Origin: Pseudodonghicola flavimaris
GTDB lineage: Bacteria; Pseudomonadota; Alphaproteobacteria; Rhodobacterales; Rhodobacteraceae
Direction: 5' to 3'
DNA: 64,000 nucleotides
NCBI RefSeq assembly: GCF_030164425.1
Contig: NZ_JASNJD010000007.1
Location: 62,001 to 126,000, forward strand
The translations under genes were made by a program, and so were the position numbers. Under the pieces are notes generated by a model. That model ran no database searches and had not been told where the DNA came from. It saw only the letters and a list, made by a program, of their open reading frames with translations. Shown piece after piece: positions 1-10,492 of the stretch (the first letter of the stretch is position 1; each line of letters opens with the position of its first letter).

Positions 1-729
1 AAGGTGACAGGATTCGATGTGGCGCTGGACAGTATCGCGCTCTCGGCCTCGGCCGCGCCGAAGATGCTGGGGGTAGATCCCGGTGCCTTCGGGTCGGAGT
101 GGGAACGGCTGTCGCAGGAGGTCTTCGATCCCAAGACGATGCGCACCATGGCGCTGGAGCTGCTGGAACCGACGCTGAGCGACAACGCCTTGGCCCATGC
201 GGCGGAGTTCTACGCCTCCGATCTCGGCCAGCGGCTGGTGGCAGCGGAGAATGCCTCGCAACAGCGCAGCGACGACCAGGCCAAGAAGGCCGAGGGCGAG
301 ACGATTCTGGACGACCTGCGGCAGAGCGATCCCGAGCGGGTCGCCCGGCTGCAGCAGATGACCGATGCGACCGGGGCGGACGAAACCAGCCTGCGGGCGC
401 TGCAGGAGATCCAGTTCCGCTTTCTGATGGCCGCCAGCGCCGCCGGGGTGGTGGAACTGCGCACCGATGCCGACGGGCTGAGGGCGCTGCTGAAACGCAA
501 TGAGGCCGAGCTCAGGGCGGCGATCCGCGCCTCGGCTCTGGCGGGGGCGGCCTATACCTATCGCGATTTCACCACCGCTGAGATCGCCAGCTATACCGAA
601 GCGCTGAAAACCCCGGAGATGCAAAGCGTCTACGAGCTGCTCAGCGCGGTGCAGTTCGAAATCATGGCCAACCGCTTCGAGGCGCTGGCGGCGCGGATGG
701 CGGGGCTGCGGCCCGGTCAGGATATCTGA
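1..729 (+). CDS. DUF2059 domain protein, 5' end cut by window edge
   Basis: The frame is open from base 1 and ends at TGA 727-729, so the first codons probably lie outside the window; a GTG at 4 could be read as a start but has no ribosome-binding site. The visible 242 residues are helical and acidic. The segment ending FYASDLGQRLV matches FFGSDLGQRVL in the next gene, and alignment on it suggests this protein lacks about 40 N-terminal residues, including a signal peptide. DUF2059 proteins are mostly exported and their biochemical role is unknown. Only 3 bases separate it from the second copy, so the two are probably cotranscribed. Confidence 0.6.
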   Translation, partial: KVTGFDVALDSIALSASAAPKMLGVDPGAFGSEWERLSQEVFDPKTMRTMALELLEPTLSDNALAHAAEFYASDLGQRLVAAENASQQRSDDQAKKAEGETILDDLRQSDPERVARLQQMTDATGADETSLRALQEIQFRFLMAASAAGVVELRTDADGLRALLKRNEAELRAAIRASALAGAAYTYRDFTTAEIASYTEALKTPEMQSVYELLSAVQFEIMANRFEALAARMAGLRPGQDI

Positions 730-732
730 GCG

Positions 733-1554
733 ATGCGGCGCCGGGGATCCTCCCTGATCGTGGTGCTGCTCATCGTCGCCGGGCTGGCGATGGCGCCGGC
801 GCGGGGGATGGCGGCGGATCTGGCCCAGCTCCTGCGGCTGCCGGATCTGGCCGAGGCGCTGCGGCAGGAGGGACTGCAGGACGGTGCCGCATTGGATCGG
901 GAGATGCTGGAGGGGCAGGGCGGCAGCTACTGGGCCTCAGAGCTCGACCGGATTTACGATGCCGGGCGGATTCAGGCGGCGATGCGCGCGGCGCTGCAGG
1001 ACGGGCTGACCCCGGCCGAGATTGCCGCCACCGAGGGCTTCTTCGGCTCCGATCTGGGGCAGCGGGTACTGGGGCTGGAAATCTCCGCCCGCGTGGCCAT
1101 GCGCGACCCGGATGTGGAGACCGCCGCGCGGGACAGGCTCGCCACCCTGCGCCGCGCCGGCGATCCCCGGCTCGCCGCGGTGGGCCGGTATATCGCGGCG
1201 ATGGATCTGATCGACCGCAATGTCGCCAGCGCGCTCAACAGCAATTTCGCCTTCATGCGCGGGCTGTCGCGCGGCGGCGCCATCGAGGCCGGCGATGCCA
1301 TCCTGCTGGACCAGGTCCGGGCGCAGGAGGCAGAGACCCGCGATCAGGTCGACAGCTGGCTGACGGCCTATCTGCTGCTGTCCTACACGCCGCTGTCGGA
1401 CGCCGAGCTGACACGCTATACCGATTTCGTCGAAAGCCCGGCGGGGCAGGCGGTGAACAAGGCGCTGTTCAGCGGCTTCGCCCGGCTCTATGAGGAGATC
1501 TCCTATACCCTCGGGCTGCGGCTGGCCGGGGCTCTGGCCTCAAGCCGGCTGTAG
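733..1554 (+). CDS. Exported DUF2059 domain protein
   Basis: A 273-residue protein. Residues 1-28 look like a signal peptide (Arg-rich start, hydrophobic VVLLIVAGLAM core, Ala-rich cleavage region), so it is probably periplasmic. The rest is helical and carries the DUF2059-like segment FFGSDLGQRVL near residue 105 and again a related YTDFVESPAGQAV segment near residue 230, so the fold may be an internal duplication. It is a divergent paralogue of the preceding gene, which ends 3 bases upstream. No catalytic motif is visible. Function unknown. Confidence 0.65.
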   Translation: MRRRGSSLIVVLLIVAGLAMAPARGMAADLAQLLRLPDLAEALRQEGLQDGAALDREMLEGQGGSYWASELDRIYDAGRIQAAMRAALQDGLTPAEIAATEGFFGSDLGQRVLGLEISARVAMRDPDVETAARDRLATLRRAGDPRLAAVGRYIAAMDLIDRNVASALNSNFAFMRGLSRGGAIEAGDAILLDQVRAQEAETRDQVDSWLTAYLLLSYTPLSDAELTRYTDFVESPAGQAVNKALFSGFARLYEEISYTLGLRLAGALASSRL

Positions 1555-1605
1555 CGGCCGAAACGACCTGCTGCCGCGCCCCGGAACACCGGTTGACATC
1601 ACGGC

Positions 1606-1634
1606 TTGACATGGCAGGGCGATCTGTCCATAAG
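1606..1634 (+). promoter_or_regulatory. Putative sigma-70 promoter for rplU-rpmA
   Basis: TTGACA at 1606-1611, a 17-base gap and CATAAG at 1629-1634. A second TTGACA stands at 1593-1598. The leader to the rplU start is about 140 bases and holds a small hairpin (CCGGGA 1714-1719 with TCCCGG 1723-1728), which could serve in ribosomal-protein autoregulation. The promoter is inferred from sequence only. Confidence 0.5.
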
Positions 1635-1783
1635 CGCGCATCCCGGCCCGTCACTGGCGCGCCGGGTTTCTCTATCATGACGCTCCGAAAGGGGCGCGCT
1701 GTCCGACGGTGGACCGGGATCGTCCCGGACCGCAACACCCCGGAGCGGGGACCACAGGACGCGGCAACGAAAAGGAATGACCC

Positions 1784-2365
1784 ATGTTCGCGGTCCTCAA
1801 GACCGGTGGCAAGCAGTATAAAGTCCAGGCGGGCGACGTGCTCCGCGTGGAAAAACTGGCTGCCGATGCCGGCGAGAAAGTTCAATTCAATGACGTGCTG
1901 ATGCTGGGTGGCGACGCCCCCGTCGTCGGTGCGCCCTTCGTTGCCGGGGCTGCCGTGCAGGCCGAAGTGATCGATCAGATCAAGGGTGACAAGGTCATCC
2001 ACTTCGTGCGTCGTCGCCGGAAGCACTCCAGCAAACGTACCAAGGGCCACCGTCAGAAGCTGACGCTCGTCAAGATCACCGAGATCCTGACCTCGGGTGC
2101 AGACGCCACCGGCGTCAAGGCTGCCACCGGCAAGGGCGCTGTTGCCGCCTCCGCCGCTCCGGCTGCCGCTCCCGCCGCTGCCGCTGGCGACGATCTGACC
2201 CAGATCACCGGCGTCGGTCCCGCAGCTGCCAAAAAGCTGAACGAGGCCGGCCTGACCAGCTTCGCCCAGATCGCAGCCTTGTCGGAAGACGCGATTGCTG
2301 CTATCGACGCGGTCAAAGTGAAGCCCGAGTGGGTCGAACAGGCCAAAGAGCTGGCCCAGGGCTAA
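1784..2365 (+). CDS. rplU: 50S ribosomal protein L21 with C-terminal helix-hairpin-helix extension
   Basis: Residues 1 to about 104 are a standard L21 (MFAVLKTGGKQYKV start; basic RRRRKHSSKRTKGHRQ stretch), which binds 23S rRNA in the large subunit. The protein is 193 residues long, nearly twice the usual ~103. The extra part is an Ala/Pro-rich linker (about 105-136), then a compact domain with ITGVGPAAAKKLNEAGL, a helix-hairpin-helix-like motif of the kind that binds nucleic acid. Such tails occur on L21 in other Rhodobacterales. The start has AAAGGA about 8 bases upstream. rpmA follows after 12 bases. Confidence 0.95.
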   Translation: MFAVLKTGGKQYKVQAGDVLRVEKLAADAGEKVQFNDVLMLGGDAPVVGAPFVAGAAVQAEVIDQIKGDKVIHFVRRRRKHSSKRTKGHRQKLTLVKITEILTSGADATGVKAATGKGAVAASAAPAAAPAAAAGDDLTQITGVGPAAAKKLNEAGLTSFAQIAALSEDAIAAIDAVKVKPEWVEQAKELAQG

Positions 2366-2377
2366 GGAGACAGACGA

Positions 2378-2647
2378 ATGGCACACAAGAAAGCTGGCGG
2401 TTCTTCCCGCAACGGTCGCGACTCTGACGGTCGCCGCCTCGGCGTGAAACTGTATGGCGGCCAGGCCGTCATCCCGGGCAACATCATCGTGCGTCAGCGC
2501 GGCACCAAGTTCTGGCCGGGCGAAGGCGTTGGCATGGGCAAAGATCACACCATCTTTGCAACCACCGACGGCGCCGTGAAGTTCCACAAGGGCCTCAAGG
2601 GCCGCACCTTCATTTCGGTCCTGCCGGTGGCGGAGGCCGCTGAGTAA
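2378..2647 (+). CDS. rpmA: 50S ribosomal protein L27
   Basis: An 89-residue protein with the typical L27 start [20 protein letters not shown]; the basic N-terminal tail of L27 reaches toward the peptidyl-transferase centre. The length is normal and no Firmicutes-type cleaved N-terminal extension is present. It is the second gene of rplU-rpmA, with AAGGAGA upstream of the ATG, and is followed by an intrinsic terminator. Confidence 0.97.
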   Translation: MAHKKAGGSSRNGRDSDGRRLGVKLYGGQAVIPGNIIVRQRGTKFWPGEGVGMGKDHTIFATTDGAVKFHKGLKGRTFISVLPVAEAAE

Positions 2648-2676
2648 GCCGTAACCTGAAGGGTTCAAGAACTTAG

Positions 2677-2705
2677 GGGGATCGGCGAAACCGCCGGTCC
2701 CCTTT
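2677..2705 (+). terminator. Intrinsic terminator after rpmA
   Basis: GGGGATCGGCG (2677-2687) pairs with CGCCGGTCCCC (2692-2702), with one G-U pair and a 4-base loop, followed by TTT. It closes the rplU-rpmA transcript. Confidence 0.8.
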
Positions 2706-2831
2706 CTCGTTTCAGCCGCCGGGGCACGAGCCTGCCCCTTGCGGCGAGGACAGTGGAAAAACATATGAGTGTCACGGTTTACTGCAAAACCGGTCCCAAG
2801 GCCCTGTGATGTTCGGAGGAGGAACAGACAG

Positions 2832-3368
2832 ATGAAGATGGATCAGATCAGTGCGCTGCCGGTCATCGAGACCGACCGTGTTACGCTGCGCCCGCTGCGG
2901 CGGTCGGACATGGGGCTTATTGCGCTCTATGCCGGTGACGCGCGGGTGGCGAAGATGACCACCTCGATCCCGCATCCCTATCCGCCCGGCGCGGCGGAGG
3001 CCTTTGTCACCCGGGCGATGTCGCCCGAGTCGGAAGCCGACGTCTGGGCCATCGACGGGACCAAGTCCGGCGAGGGTGAGCTCCTGGGCCTGATCAATCT
3101 GAAGAAGATGGATCGCAACCAGTCCGAAGTCAGCTACTGGGTGGCGCCGCTGTTCTGGAACACCGGCATGGCGTCCGAGGCGGTGGAAGGGCTGATCGCG
3201 GCCAATCCGCTGAAGAACGCCACCATGTTCGCCAGCGTGTTCCAGGACAACCCGGCCTCGGCCCGGGTGCTGACCCATTGTGGTTTTGCCTATCTGGGCG
3301 ATGCCGAAATCTATTCGGTGGCGCGCGATGCCACTGTACCCACCTGGACCTACAGCCGAAAACTCTGA
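2832..3368 (+). CDS. GNAT family N-acetyltransferase (RimJ/RimL-like)
   Basis: A 178-residue acetyltransferase. The segment ETDRVTLRPLRRSDM is the usual RimJ/RimL-type opening. Later come SYWVAPLFWNTGMASEAV, corresponding to the acetyl-CoA-binding region, and NPASARVLTHCGF, the conserved C-terminal motif. The ATG at 2832 is chosen because GGAGGAGG lies just upstream (2815-2823); an open frame extends further 5' but is not needed. The target, a protein N-terminus or a small molecule, cannot be told. The gene sits between rpmA and obgE, a common position in Rhodobacterales, and ends 36 bases before obgE. Confidence 0.85.
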   Translation: MKMDQISALPVIETDRVTLRPLRRSDMGLIALYAGDARVAKMTTSIPHPYPPGAAEAFVTRAMSPESEADVWAIDGTKSGEGELLGLINLKKMDRNQSEVSYWVAPLFWNTGMASEAVEGLIAANPLKNATMFASVFQDNPASARVLTHCGFAYLGDAEIYSVARDATVPTWTYSRKL

Positions 3369-3395
3369 TTGAGGCTGGATGGTCCTTTGCGTTAG

Positions 3396-5533
<2,138 letters not shown>

Positions 5534-5571
5534 GACTGATTGATACTGCATTGAAACGAAAGGCAGATGCG

Positions 5572-6837
5572 ATGAAAGACAGCGTGACCATCCCCGCCCT
5601 GATGGCAGAGATCGGCGCCCGGGCCAAAGCGGCCGCGGCAGAGCTGGCTTTCGCACCAGCCGCCCGCAAGACCGCTGCGCTGGAGGCTGCCGCAGATGCG
5701 ATCTGGGCCCGGCGCGACGAGATCATCGCCGCGAATGCCAAGGATCTGGACTATGGCCGCGACAAGGGGCTGAGCCCGGCGATGATGGACCGGCTGATGC
5801 TGGACGAGACGCGGATCCGGGGCATTGCCGACGGGCTGCGGACCGTCGCCGCCCAGACCGACCCGGTCGGTGCGGTGGTGGCCGAATGGGACATGCCCTC
5901 GGGCCTGCACATCGAGCGGGTGCGCACCCCCCTGGGGGTGATCGGCGTGATCTACGAAAGCCGGCCCAATGTGACGGCGGATGCCGGGGCGCTCTGCCTC
6001 AAGGCCGGCAACGCGGTGATCCTGCGCGGCGGCTCGGAGAGCTTTCATTCCTCGACCCTGATCCACGCCTGTCTGGTCGACGGGCTGACCGCCGCCGGCC
6101 TGCCCGCCGATGCGATCCAGCTGGTGCCGACGCGCGATCGGGCGGCGGTGTCCGAGCTGCTGACGATGACCGATTACGTCGATGTGATCGTGCCGCGCGG
6201 CGGCAAGGGGCTGGTGGGCCTGGTCCAGCGCGAGGCGCGGGTGCCGGTCTTCGCCCACCTCGAAGGGATCGTGCATATCTACATCGACAAATCCGCCGAT
6301 CTGGACAAGACGCTGAAGGTGGTGATGAACGCCAAGACCCGGCGCACCGGCATCTGCGGCGCCGCCGAATGCCTGCTGGTGCACGAGGATGTGGTCGAGA
6401 CCATCGGCAAGCCGGTGATCGCGGCGCTGGTCGCGGCGGGGGTCGATGTCCATGCCGCCGGCGCCCTGGCCGAGGTCGAGGGCACCCGGCGCGCCACCGA
6501 GGACGACTGGGGGCAGGAGTTCCTGGATATGGTCATCGCCGCCAAGCCGGTGGCAGATATCGATGCCGCCATCGCCCATATCCGCCGTTACGGCTCCAAT
6601 CACACCGATTGCATCATGACCGAGGACAGCGCGGCGGTGGGGCGGTTCTTCGAACGGCTCGACAGCGCCATCCTGATGCACAATGCCTCGACCCAATTCG
6701 CCGATGGCGGCGAGTTTGGCATGGGGGCTGAAATCGGCATCGCCACCGGCAAGATGCATGCCCGGGGCCCCGTCGGGGCGGAGCAGCTGACCAGCTTCAA
6801 ATATCTGGTCACCGGCGACGGCACCGTCCGGGGCTGA
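5572..6837 (+). CDS. proA: Glutamate-5-semialdehyde dehydrogenase (gamma-glutamyl phosphate reductase)
   Basis: A 421-residue enzyme reducing gamma-glutamyl phosphate to glutamate semialdehyde with NADPH, the second step of proline synthesis. The aldehyde-dehydrogenase fold shows [19 protein letters not shown] and the catalytic-Cys region [13 protein letters not shown], and ends with [13 protein letters not shown], typical of ProA. The frame is open well upstream, but the ATG at 5572 gives the normal family length (about 420). It is the last gene of obgE-proB-proA and is convergent with chpT. Confidence 0.95.
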   Translation: MKDSVTIPALMAEIGARAKAAAAELAFAPAARKTAALEAAADAIWARRDEIIAANAKDLDYGRDKGLSPAMMDRLMLDETRIRGIADGLRTVAAQTDPVGAVVAEWDMPSGLHIERVRTPLGVIGVIYESRPNVTADAGALCLKAGNAVILRGGSESFHSSTLIHACLVDGLTAAGLPADAIQLVPTRDRAAVSELLTMTDYVDVIVPRGGKGLVGLVQREARVPVFAHLEGIVHIYIDKSADLDKTLKVVMNAKTRRTGICGAAECLLVHEDVVETIGKPVIAALVAAGVDVHAAGALAEVEGTRRATEDDWGQEFLDMVIAAKPVADIDAAIAHIRRYGSNHTDCIMTEDSAAVGRFFERLDSAILMHNASTQFADGGEFGMGAEIGIATGKMHARGPVGAEQLTSFKYLVTGDGTVRG

Positions 6838-6905
6838 CCCGCGGCCTTGGCAAACCGGCGTGTGCGCCCCGGGCCCCAGGGACCGGGGGCGCACCACCGG
6901 GCCGG

Positions 6906-7514
6906 TCAGAACCGAAGGATCAGCGCCTCGTCCTGCTGCACCGCCTCGATCTGCCGGCCGGCCTGTTCGGCGGCGGCCGGCATCAGCAGATACTGGATCC
7001 GCGCCGGCACCGGGGTGACCCGATCGCCACCGCCCTCCAGCCAGGCCCAGAGCCCGGGATCGACGGCGATCCGCTCCGCCCGGGCGGTCAGGGTCCAGCG
7101 ACCATGGGTTTCCGCCACCTCGATGCTGCCGCCACGGGGCAGGGCGGCCTCCAGGCACAACAGGCCGAGACAGGCCAGTTTCACCTCTGACCGGCTGCGC
7201 GCGCCATCGGGCTGCCAGTCGTAGCTCATGCGCCCCTCGCGCGCGATCTGCTCCAGCATCGCGGCGATATCCGCGCGCGGGATCATCTGGTCTCCCGGCG
7301 CGCCGAAGGCGATGCGGAAAAACCTGAGCCGGGCGCTGGCGCCGAAGGCGCTGTCCGAAATCAGCTCAAGCTCCGGCCCCGGGGCGGTCCCGGTCATCTC
7401 CAGAAGCTCAAGCCCATTGACGATTGCGCCGATCGGGCCGATCAGATCATGACAGATACGCGACGCAATCAGCGCCGACAGCTCCTGCGGGGTGAGGTCG
7501 GTGGGATTCTCCAT
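6906..7514 (-). CDS. chpT: Histidine phosphotransferase ChpT
   Basis: A 202-residue dimeric phosphotransfer protein that passes phosphate from CckA to CtrA (and to CpdR where present) in the alphaproteobacterial cell-cycle pathway. The H-box is RICHDLIGPIGAIVNG with the phospho-accepting His at residue 22. The rest resembles a degenerate HATPase domain without the N- and G-box ATP motifs, as expected for ChpT. The ATG at 7512-7514 (minus) starts just before the H-box helix. CtrA-type sites occur elsewhere in this window (near 53.69 kb). The divergent DUF3553 gene begins only 16 bases away. Confidence 0.85.
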   Translation of the reverse strand: MENPTDLTPQELSALIASRICHDLIGPIGAIVNGLELLEMTGTAPGPELELISDSAFGASARLRFFRIAFGAPGDQMIPRADIAAMLEQIAREGRMSYDWQPDGARSRSEVKLACLGLLCLEAALPRGGSIEVAETHGRWTLTARAERIAVDPGLWAWLEGGGDRVTPVPARIQYLLMPAAAEQAGRQIEAVQQDEALILRF

Positions 7515-7530
7515 GAGGCCAATCTGACCG

Positions 7531-7713
7531 ATGAATGATCTGAACTCCATACTCGAACCGGGGATGCTGGTGCGCCATCCCGACCGCCCCGACTGGGGCC
7601 TGGGACAGGTGCAGTCGAATATCGGCAGCAAGATCACCGTGAATTTCCGAGAGGCCGGCAAGGTGGTCATCGACGGAACGCGGGTGATGCTGCTCCCGGT
7701 CTTCGACAGCTGA
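7531..7713 (+). CDS. DUF3553 domain protein
   Basis: A 60-residue protein with the DUF3553 core LVRHPDRPDWGLGQVQSNIG followed by KITVNFREAGK. The fold is probably a small beta-barrel. A similar module occurs in UvrD/PcrA-type helicases and CarD-like contexts, which suggests nucleic-acid or RNA polymerase contacts, but no function is assigned. The upstream Shine-Dalgarno is poor. Its ATG lies 16 bases from the chpT start on the other strand. Confidence 0.8.
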   Translation: MNDLNSILEPGMLVRHPDRPDWGLGQVQSNIGSKITVNFREAGKVVIDGTRVMLLPVFDS

Positions 7714-7747
7714 GGCGGGAGGGCCGCAGCGCCCCCCGGCTTGCCGG

Positions 7748-7776
7748 TTGCAATCGCGCGCCGCGATGCGCTATCA
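7748..7776 (+). promoter_or_regulatory. Putative promoter for olsB-olsA
   Basis: TTGCAA (7748-7753), exactly 17 bases, then CTATCA (7771-7776), about 55 bases before the olsB ATG. No Pho-box-like TGTCA repeats with 11-base spacing are seen between 7714 and 7830, so phosphate control at this site is not supported. Confidence 0.45.
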
Positions 7777-7830
7777 GCGCGCAACGCCGGACGTCTCATC
7801 GCGTTCAAGCCATTGCGTTCAAGGACCACC

Positions 7831-8595
7831 ATGCCTGACAGCGGCCCCGATTTCACGGTCAAGATCGCCGAGACCGAGGCAGAGCTTCGCGCCGCCCAGG
7901 CGTTGCGGTATCAGGTTTTCGTTCAGGAGCTGGGTGCCGGCGGCGATCTGGTCGATCACCAGGCCGGGCTGGAACGCGACCGCTTCGATCCCTTCTTCGA
8001 TCACATGATCTGCACCGACACCCGCAGCGGCGCGGTGATCGGCGTCTACCGGCTGCTGCGCGACGATCAGGCGGTGGCGGCCGGGCAATTCTACTCCGAG
8101 GACGAATACGATCTGAGTGTCCTCAAGGCCTCCGGCCGCAAGCTTCTGGAACTGGGCCGGTCCTGCCTGCATCCCGAGTATCGTGGCGGCACCGCGATGT
8201 TCCACCTGTGGAACGGGCTGGCGGCCTATGTCGCCGAACACGGGATCGAGGTACTGTTCGGCACCGCCAGTTTCCACGGCACCGATATCGCCGCACTGGC
8301 GCAACCGCTGTCGATGCTGCATCACAACCACCTGGCGCCGCCGGAGTTGCGGGTCAGGGCGCAACCGGCGCATTTCCAGACCATGGATCTGGTGCCGGTC
8401 GACCGACTGGATCGCCGCAGCGCCATGGTGCAGGTGCCGGCGCTGATCAAGGCCTATCTTCGGCTGGGCGGTTTCGTCGGCGAGGGCGCCTTCGTCGACC
8501 AGAGTTTCAATACCACAGATGTCTGCCTGGTGCTGGACACGGCGCGGATGAATGACCGCCAGCGGCGCATCTACAGCGGCAGCCGCAGCGGATGA
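7831..8595 (+). CDS. olsB: L-ornithine N-alpha-acyltransferase (OlsB-like)
   Basis: A 254-residue GNAT-fold acyltransferase. OlsB transfers a 3-hydroxyacyl group from ACP to ornithine, giving lyso-ornithine lipid. Visible family features are LRYQVFVQELGA near the N-terminus, DHMICTD, VIGVYRLL and LELGRSCLHPEYRGG. The frame is open to 7741, but the ATG at 7831 starts at the domain and follows the putative promoter. It overlaps the next acyltransferase by 4 bases (ATGA), which supports the pairing OlsB then OlsA. Acyl and amino-acid specificity are inferred from family and context. Confidence 0.8.
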   Translation: MPDSGPDFTVKIAETEAELRAAQALRYQVFVQELGAGGDLVDHQAGLERDRFDPFFDHMICTDTRSGAVIGVYRLLRDDQAVAAGQFYSEDEYDLSVLKASGRKLLELGRSCLHPEYRGGTAMFHLWNGLAAYVAEHGIEVLFGTASFHGTDIAALAQPLSMLHHNHLAPPELRVRAQPAHFQTMDLVPVDRLDRRSAMVQVPALIKAYLRLGGFVGEGAFVDQSFNTTDVCLVLDTARMNDRQRRIYSGSRSG

Positions 8596-9431
8596 GCCCG
8601 CTCTGGACCAGTGACACGCCGCCCGATCCGGTGGTGATCCCGCCCCTGGGCTGGCTACTGGCGGCGGTGCGGGCGCCGCTGCTGATCGTGCTGATCACTG
8701 TCTGTCTGATCCTGCTGCTGCTCTTGCGCCTGGTGGAGGTGCCGATCTGGGGCCGTGGCCGCCCGATCACCCCCTTCATCACCCAGTTCGTCTGCCGCAA
8801 CGCGCTGCGCATCCTCGGCATCGGCTTCACCCGCCACGGCCGGCCGATGCGCGGGCCCGGGGCGGTGGTGGCCAATCACAGCTCATGGCTGGATATCTTC
8901 ACGCTGAATGCCGCCAAGCGGATCTATTTCGTGTCCAAGGCCGAGGTCGCCAGCTGGCCGGGGATCGGCATTCTGGCGCGCGCCACCGGCACCATCTTCA
9001 TCGAACGCGACCGCCGGCACGCCCATGCCCAGACCCGGCTTTTTGCCGACCGGCTGGCGGCGGGGCACAAGCTGCTGTTCTTCCCCGAGGGCACCTCGAC
9101 CGACGGGCTGAGGGTGCTGCCGTTCAAGACCACGCTGTTCGGCGCCTTCTTTGCCGAGGAGCTGCGGCACAGCCTGCGGATCCAGCCGGTCAGCGTGATC
9201 TATCACGCCCCCGCCAGCCAGCCGGCGCGGTTCTACGGCTGGTGGGGCGACATGTCCTTCGGCAGCCATCTGATCAAGACGCTGGCAACGCTGCGGCACG
9301 GCCGTGTCGACGTGGTCTATCATCCGCCGCTGAAGGTGTCGGATTTCGACAACCGCAAGGCGCTGGCCGCCCGCGCCGAAGAGGTGGTACGTGCCGGGCT
9401 GGAGCGCTATCTGCCGCGGGCCGGGACCTGA
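8592..9431 (+). CDS. olsA: 1-acyl-sn-glycerol-3-phosphate acyltransferase family protein (OlsA-like)
   Basis: A 279-residue membrane acyltransferase. A hydrophobic segment near residues 28-50 (LLIVLITVCLILLLLL) anchors it in the inner membrane. The PlsC motifs are present: NHSSWLDI (HX4D), then FIERDRR and FFPEGTSTDG. Coupled by a 4-base overlap to olsB, it most likely O-acylates lyso-ornithine lipid, although many OlsA/PlsC proteins also make phosphatidic acid. Confidence 0.78.
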   Translation: MSPLWTSDTPPDPVVIPPLGWLLAAVRAPLLIVLITVCLILLLLLRLVEVPIWGRGRPITPFITQFVCRNALRILGIGFTRHGRPMRGPGAVVANHSSWLDIFTLNAAKRIYFVSKAEVASWPGIGILARATGTIFIERDRRHAHAQTRLFADRLAAGHKLLFFPEGTSTDGLRVLPFKTTLFGAFFAEELRHSLRIQPVSVIYHAPASQPARFYGWWGDMSFGSHLIKTLATLRHGRVDVVYHPPLKVSDFDNRKALAARAEEVVRAGLERYLPRAGT

Positions 9432-9475
9432 ACCGCCGCCGCGCAGGGACTGCGATCACCAGACGCGCTTAGGGG

Positions 9476-9504
9476 TTGCGCCCCCGGCGTAAACCGCCTA
9501 TAGG
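9476..9504 (+). promoter_or_regulatory. Putative promoter and leader of rpsB-tsf
   Basis: TTGCGC (9476-9481), 17 bases, TATAGG (9499-9504). The ~115-base leader before rpsB holds an imperfect hairpin (AAACCCGC 9516-9523 with GCGGGGTTT 9526-9534). S2 autoregulates its leader in other bacteria; whether this hairpin does so is unknown. Confidence 0.5.
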
Positions 9505-9627
9505 CCACGCCATTCAAACCCGCAGGCGGGGTTTGGGCCGAACAGGGGAGACATCCCTGTCAGTCCGCCGGTTGGAGCATCTGCTTCTTCACCCCCGCCG
9601 AGGCGTAAACCGGAAAGGAAAATACGC

Positions 9628-10413
9628 ATGGCTCTTCCCGAGTTCACCATGCGCCAGCTGCTGGAAGCTGGCGTGCACTTCGGCCACCAGACCCAACGCT
9701 GGAACCCGCGCATGTCGCCCTTCATCTATGGCGCGCGCAACGGTATCCACATCATGGACCTCACCCAGACCGTTCCGATGCTGGATCAGGCGCTGCAGGC
9801 TGTCCGTGACACCGTCGCCAAGGGCGGCCGCGTTCTCTTCGTCGGCACCAAGCGTCAGGCCCAACAGTCGATCGCCGATGCGGCAGAGAAATCCGCGCAA
9901 TACTACATGAACCACCGCTGGCTGGGCGGCACGCTGACCAACTGGAAAACCGTTTCCCAGTCGATCCAGCGTCTGAAGAACATCGACGAAGCGATGGACT
10001 CCGGCGCCGAGGGCCTGACCAAGAAAGAGCGTCTGGGCATGGAACGCGACCAGGCGAAACTGGAAGCTTCGCTGGGCGGCATCCGTGAAATGGGCGGCGT
10101 CCCGGACCTGCTCTTCGTCATCGACGTGAAGAAAGAAGCCCTCGCCATCGCCGAAGCCAACAAGCTGGGCATCCCGGTCGTGGCCGTGGTCGATACCAAC
10201 TGCTCGCCCGACGGCGTGGATTACATCATTCCCGGCAACGACGACGCCGCGCGCGCCATCTCGCTCTATTGCGATCTGGTCAGCCGTGCCGCGCTGGACG
10301 GTATGTCGGCGCAGCTGGGCGCTGCCGGTGTCGACCTGGGCGAGCTGGAAGAAGCTCCGATGGAAGAGGCGCTGGAAGAAGAGACCGCTGCTGAGGCACC
10401 GGCCGAGGCCTGA
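9628..10413 (+). CDS. rpsB: 30S ribosomal protein S2
   Basis: A 261-residue small-subunit protein. [20 protein letters not shown] and [14 protein letters not shown] are diagnostic S2 motifs. The C-terminal 30 residues are strongly acidic and Ala/Glu-rich ([15 protein letters not shown]), a variable tail. GGAAAGGAAAA precedes the ATG. It is cotranscribed with tsf, the usual arrangement. Confidence 0.97.
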   Translation: MALPEFTMRQLLEAGVHFGHQTQRWNPRMSPFIYGARNGIHIMDLTQTVPMLDQALQAVRDTVAKGGRVLFVGTKRQAQQSIADAAEKSAQYYMNHRWLGGTLTNWKTVSQSIQRLKNIDEAMDSGAEGLTKKERLGMERDQAKLEASLGGIREMGGVPDLLFVIDVKKEALAIAEANKLGIPVVAVVDTNCSPDGVDYIIPGNDDAARAISLYCDLVSRAALDGMSAQLGAAGVDLGELEEAPMEEALEEETAAEAPAEA

Positions 10414-10439
10414 GGCCTTCTGTCACGCAATTGACATGC

Positions 10440-10460
10440 GGGGCGGGCTATGACCGCCCC
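10440..10460 (+). other. Intercistronic hairpin between rpsB and tsf
   Basis: GGGGCGG (10440-10446) pairs with CCGCCCC (10454-10460) around a 7-base loop, with no T-run. It is likely an RNA-stability or partial attenuation element. A TTGACA at 10431-10436 just upstream might also mark a secondary tsf promoter, but no good -10 box follows. Confidence 0.4.
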
Positions 10461-10492
10461 GACGCACCACACGACTTGAGGAGAGCCAAGAT

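Noticed and set aside
7714-7830. Pho box before olsB, expected if ornithine lipid replaces phospholipid under phosphate limitation
   Set aside because: No pair of TGTCA-like repeats at 11-base spacing is present.
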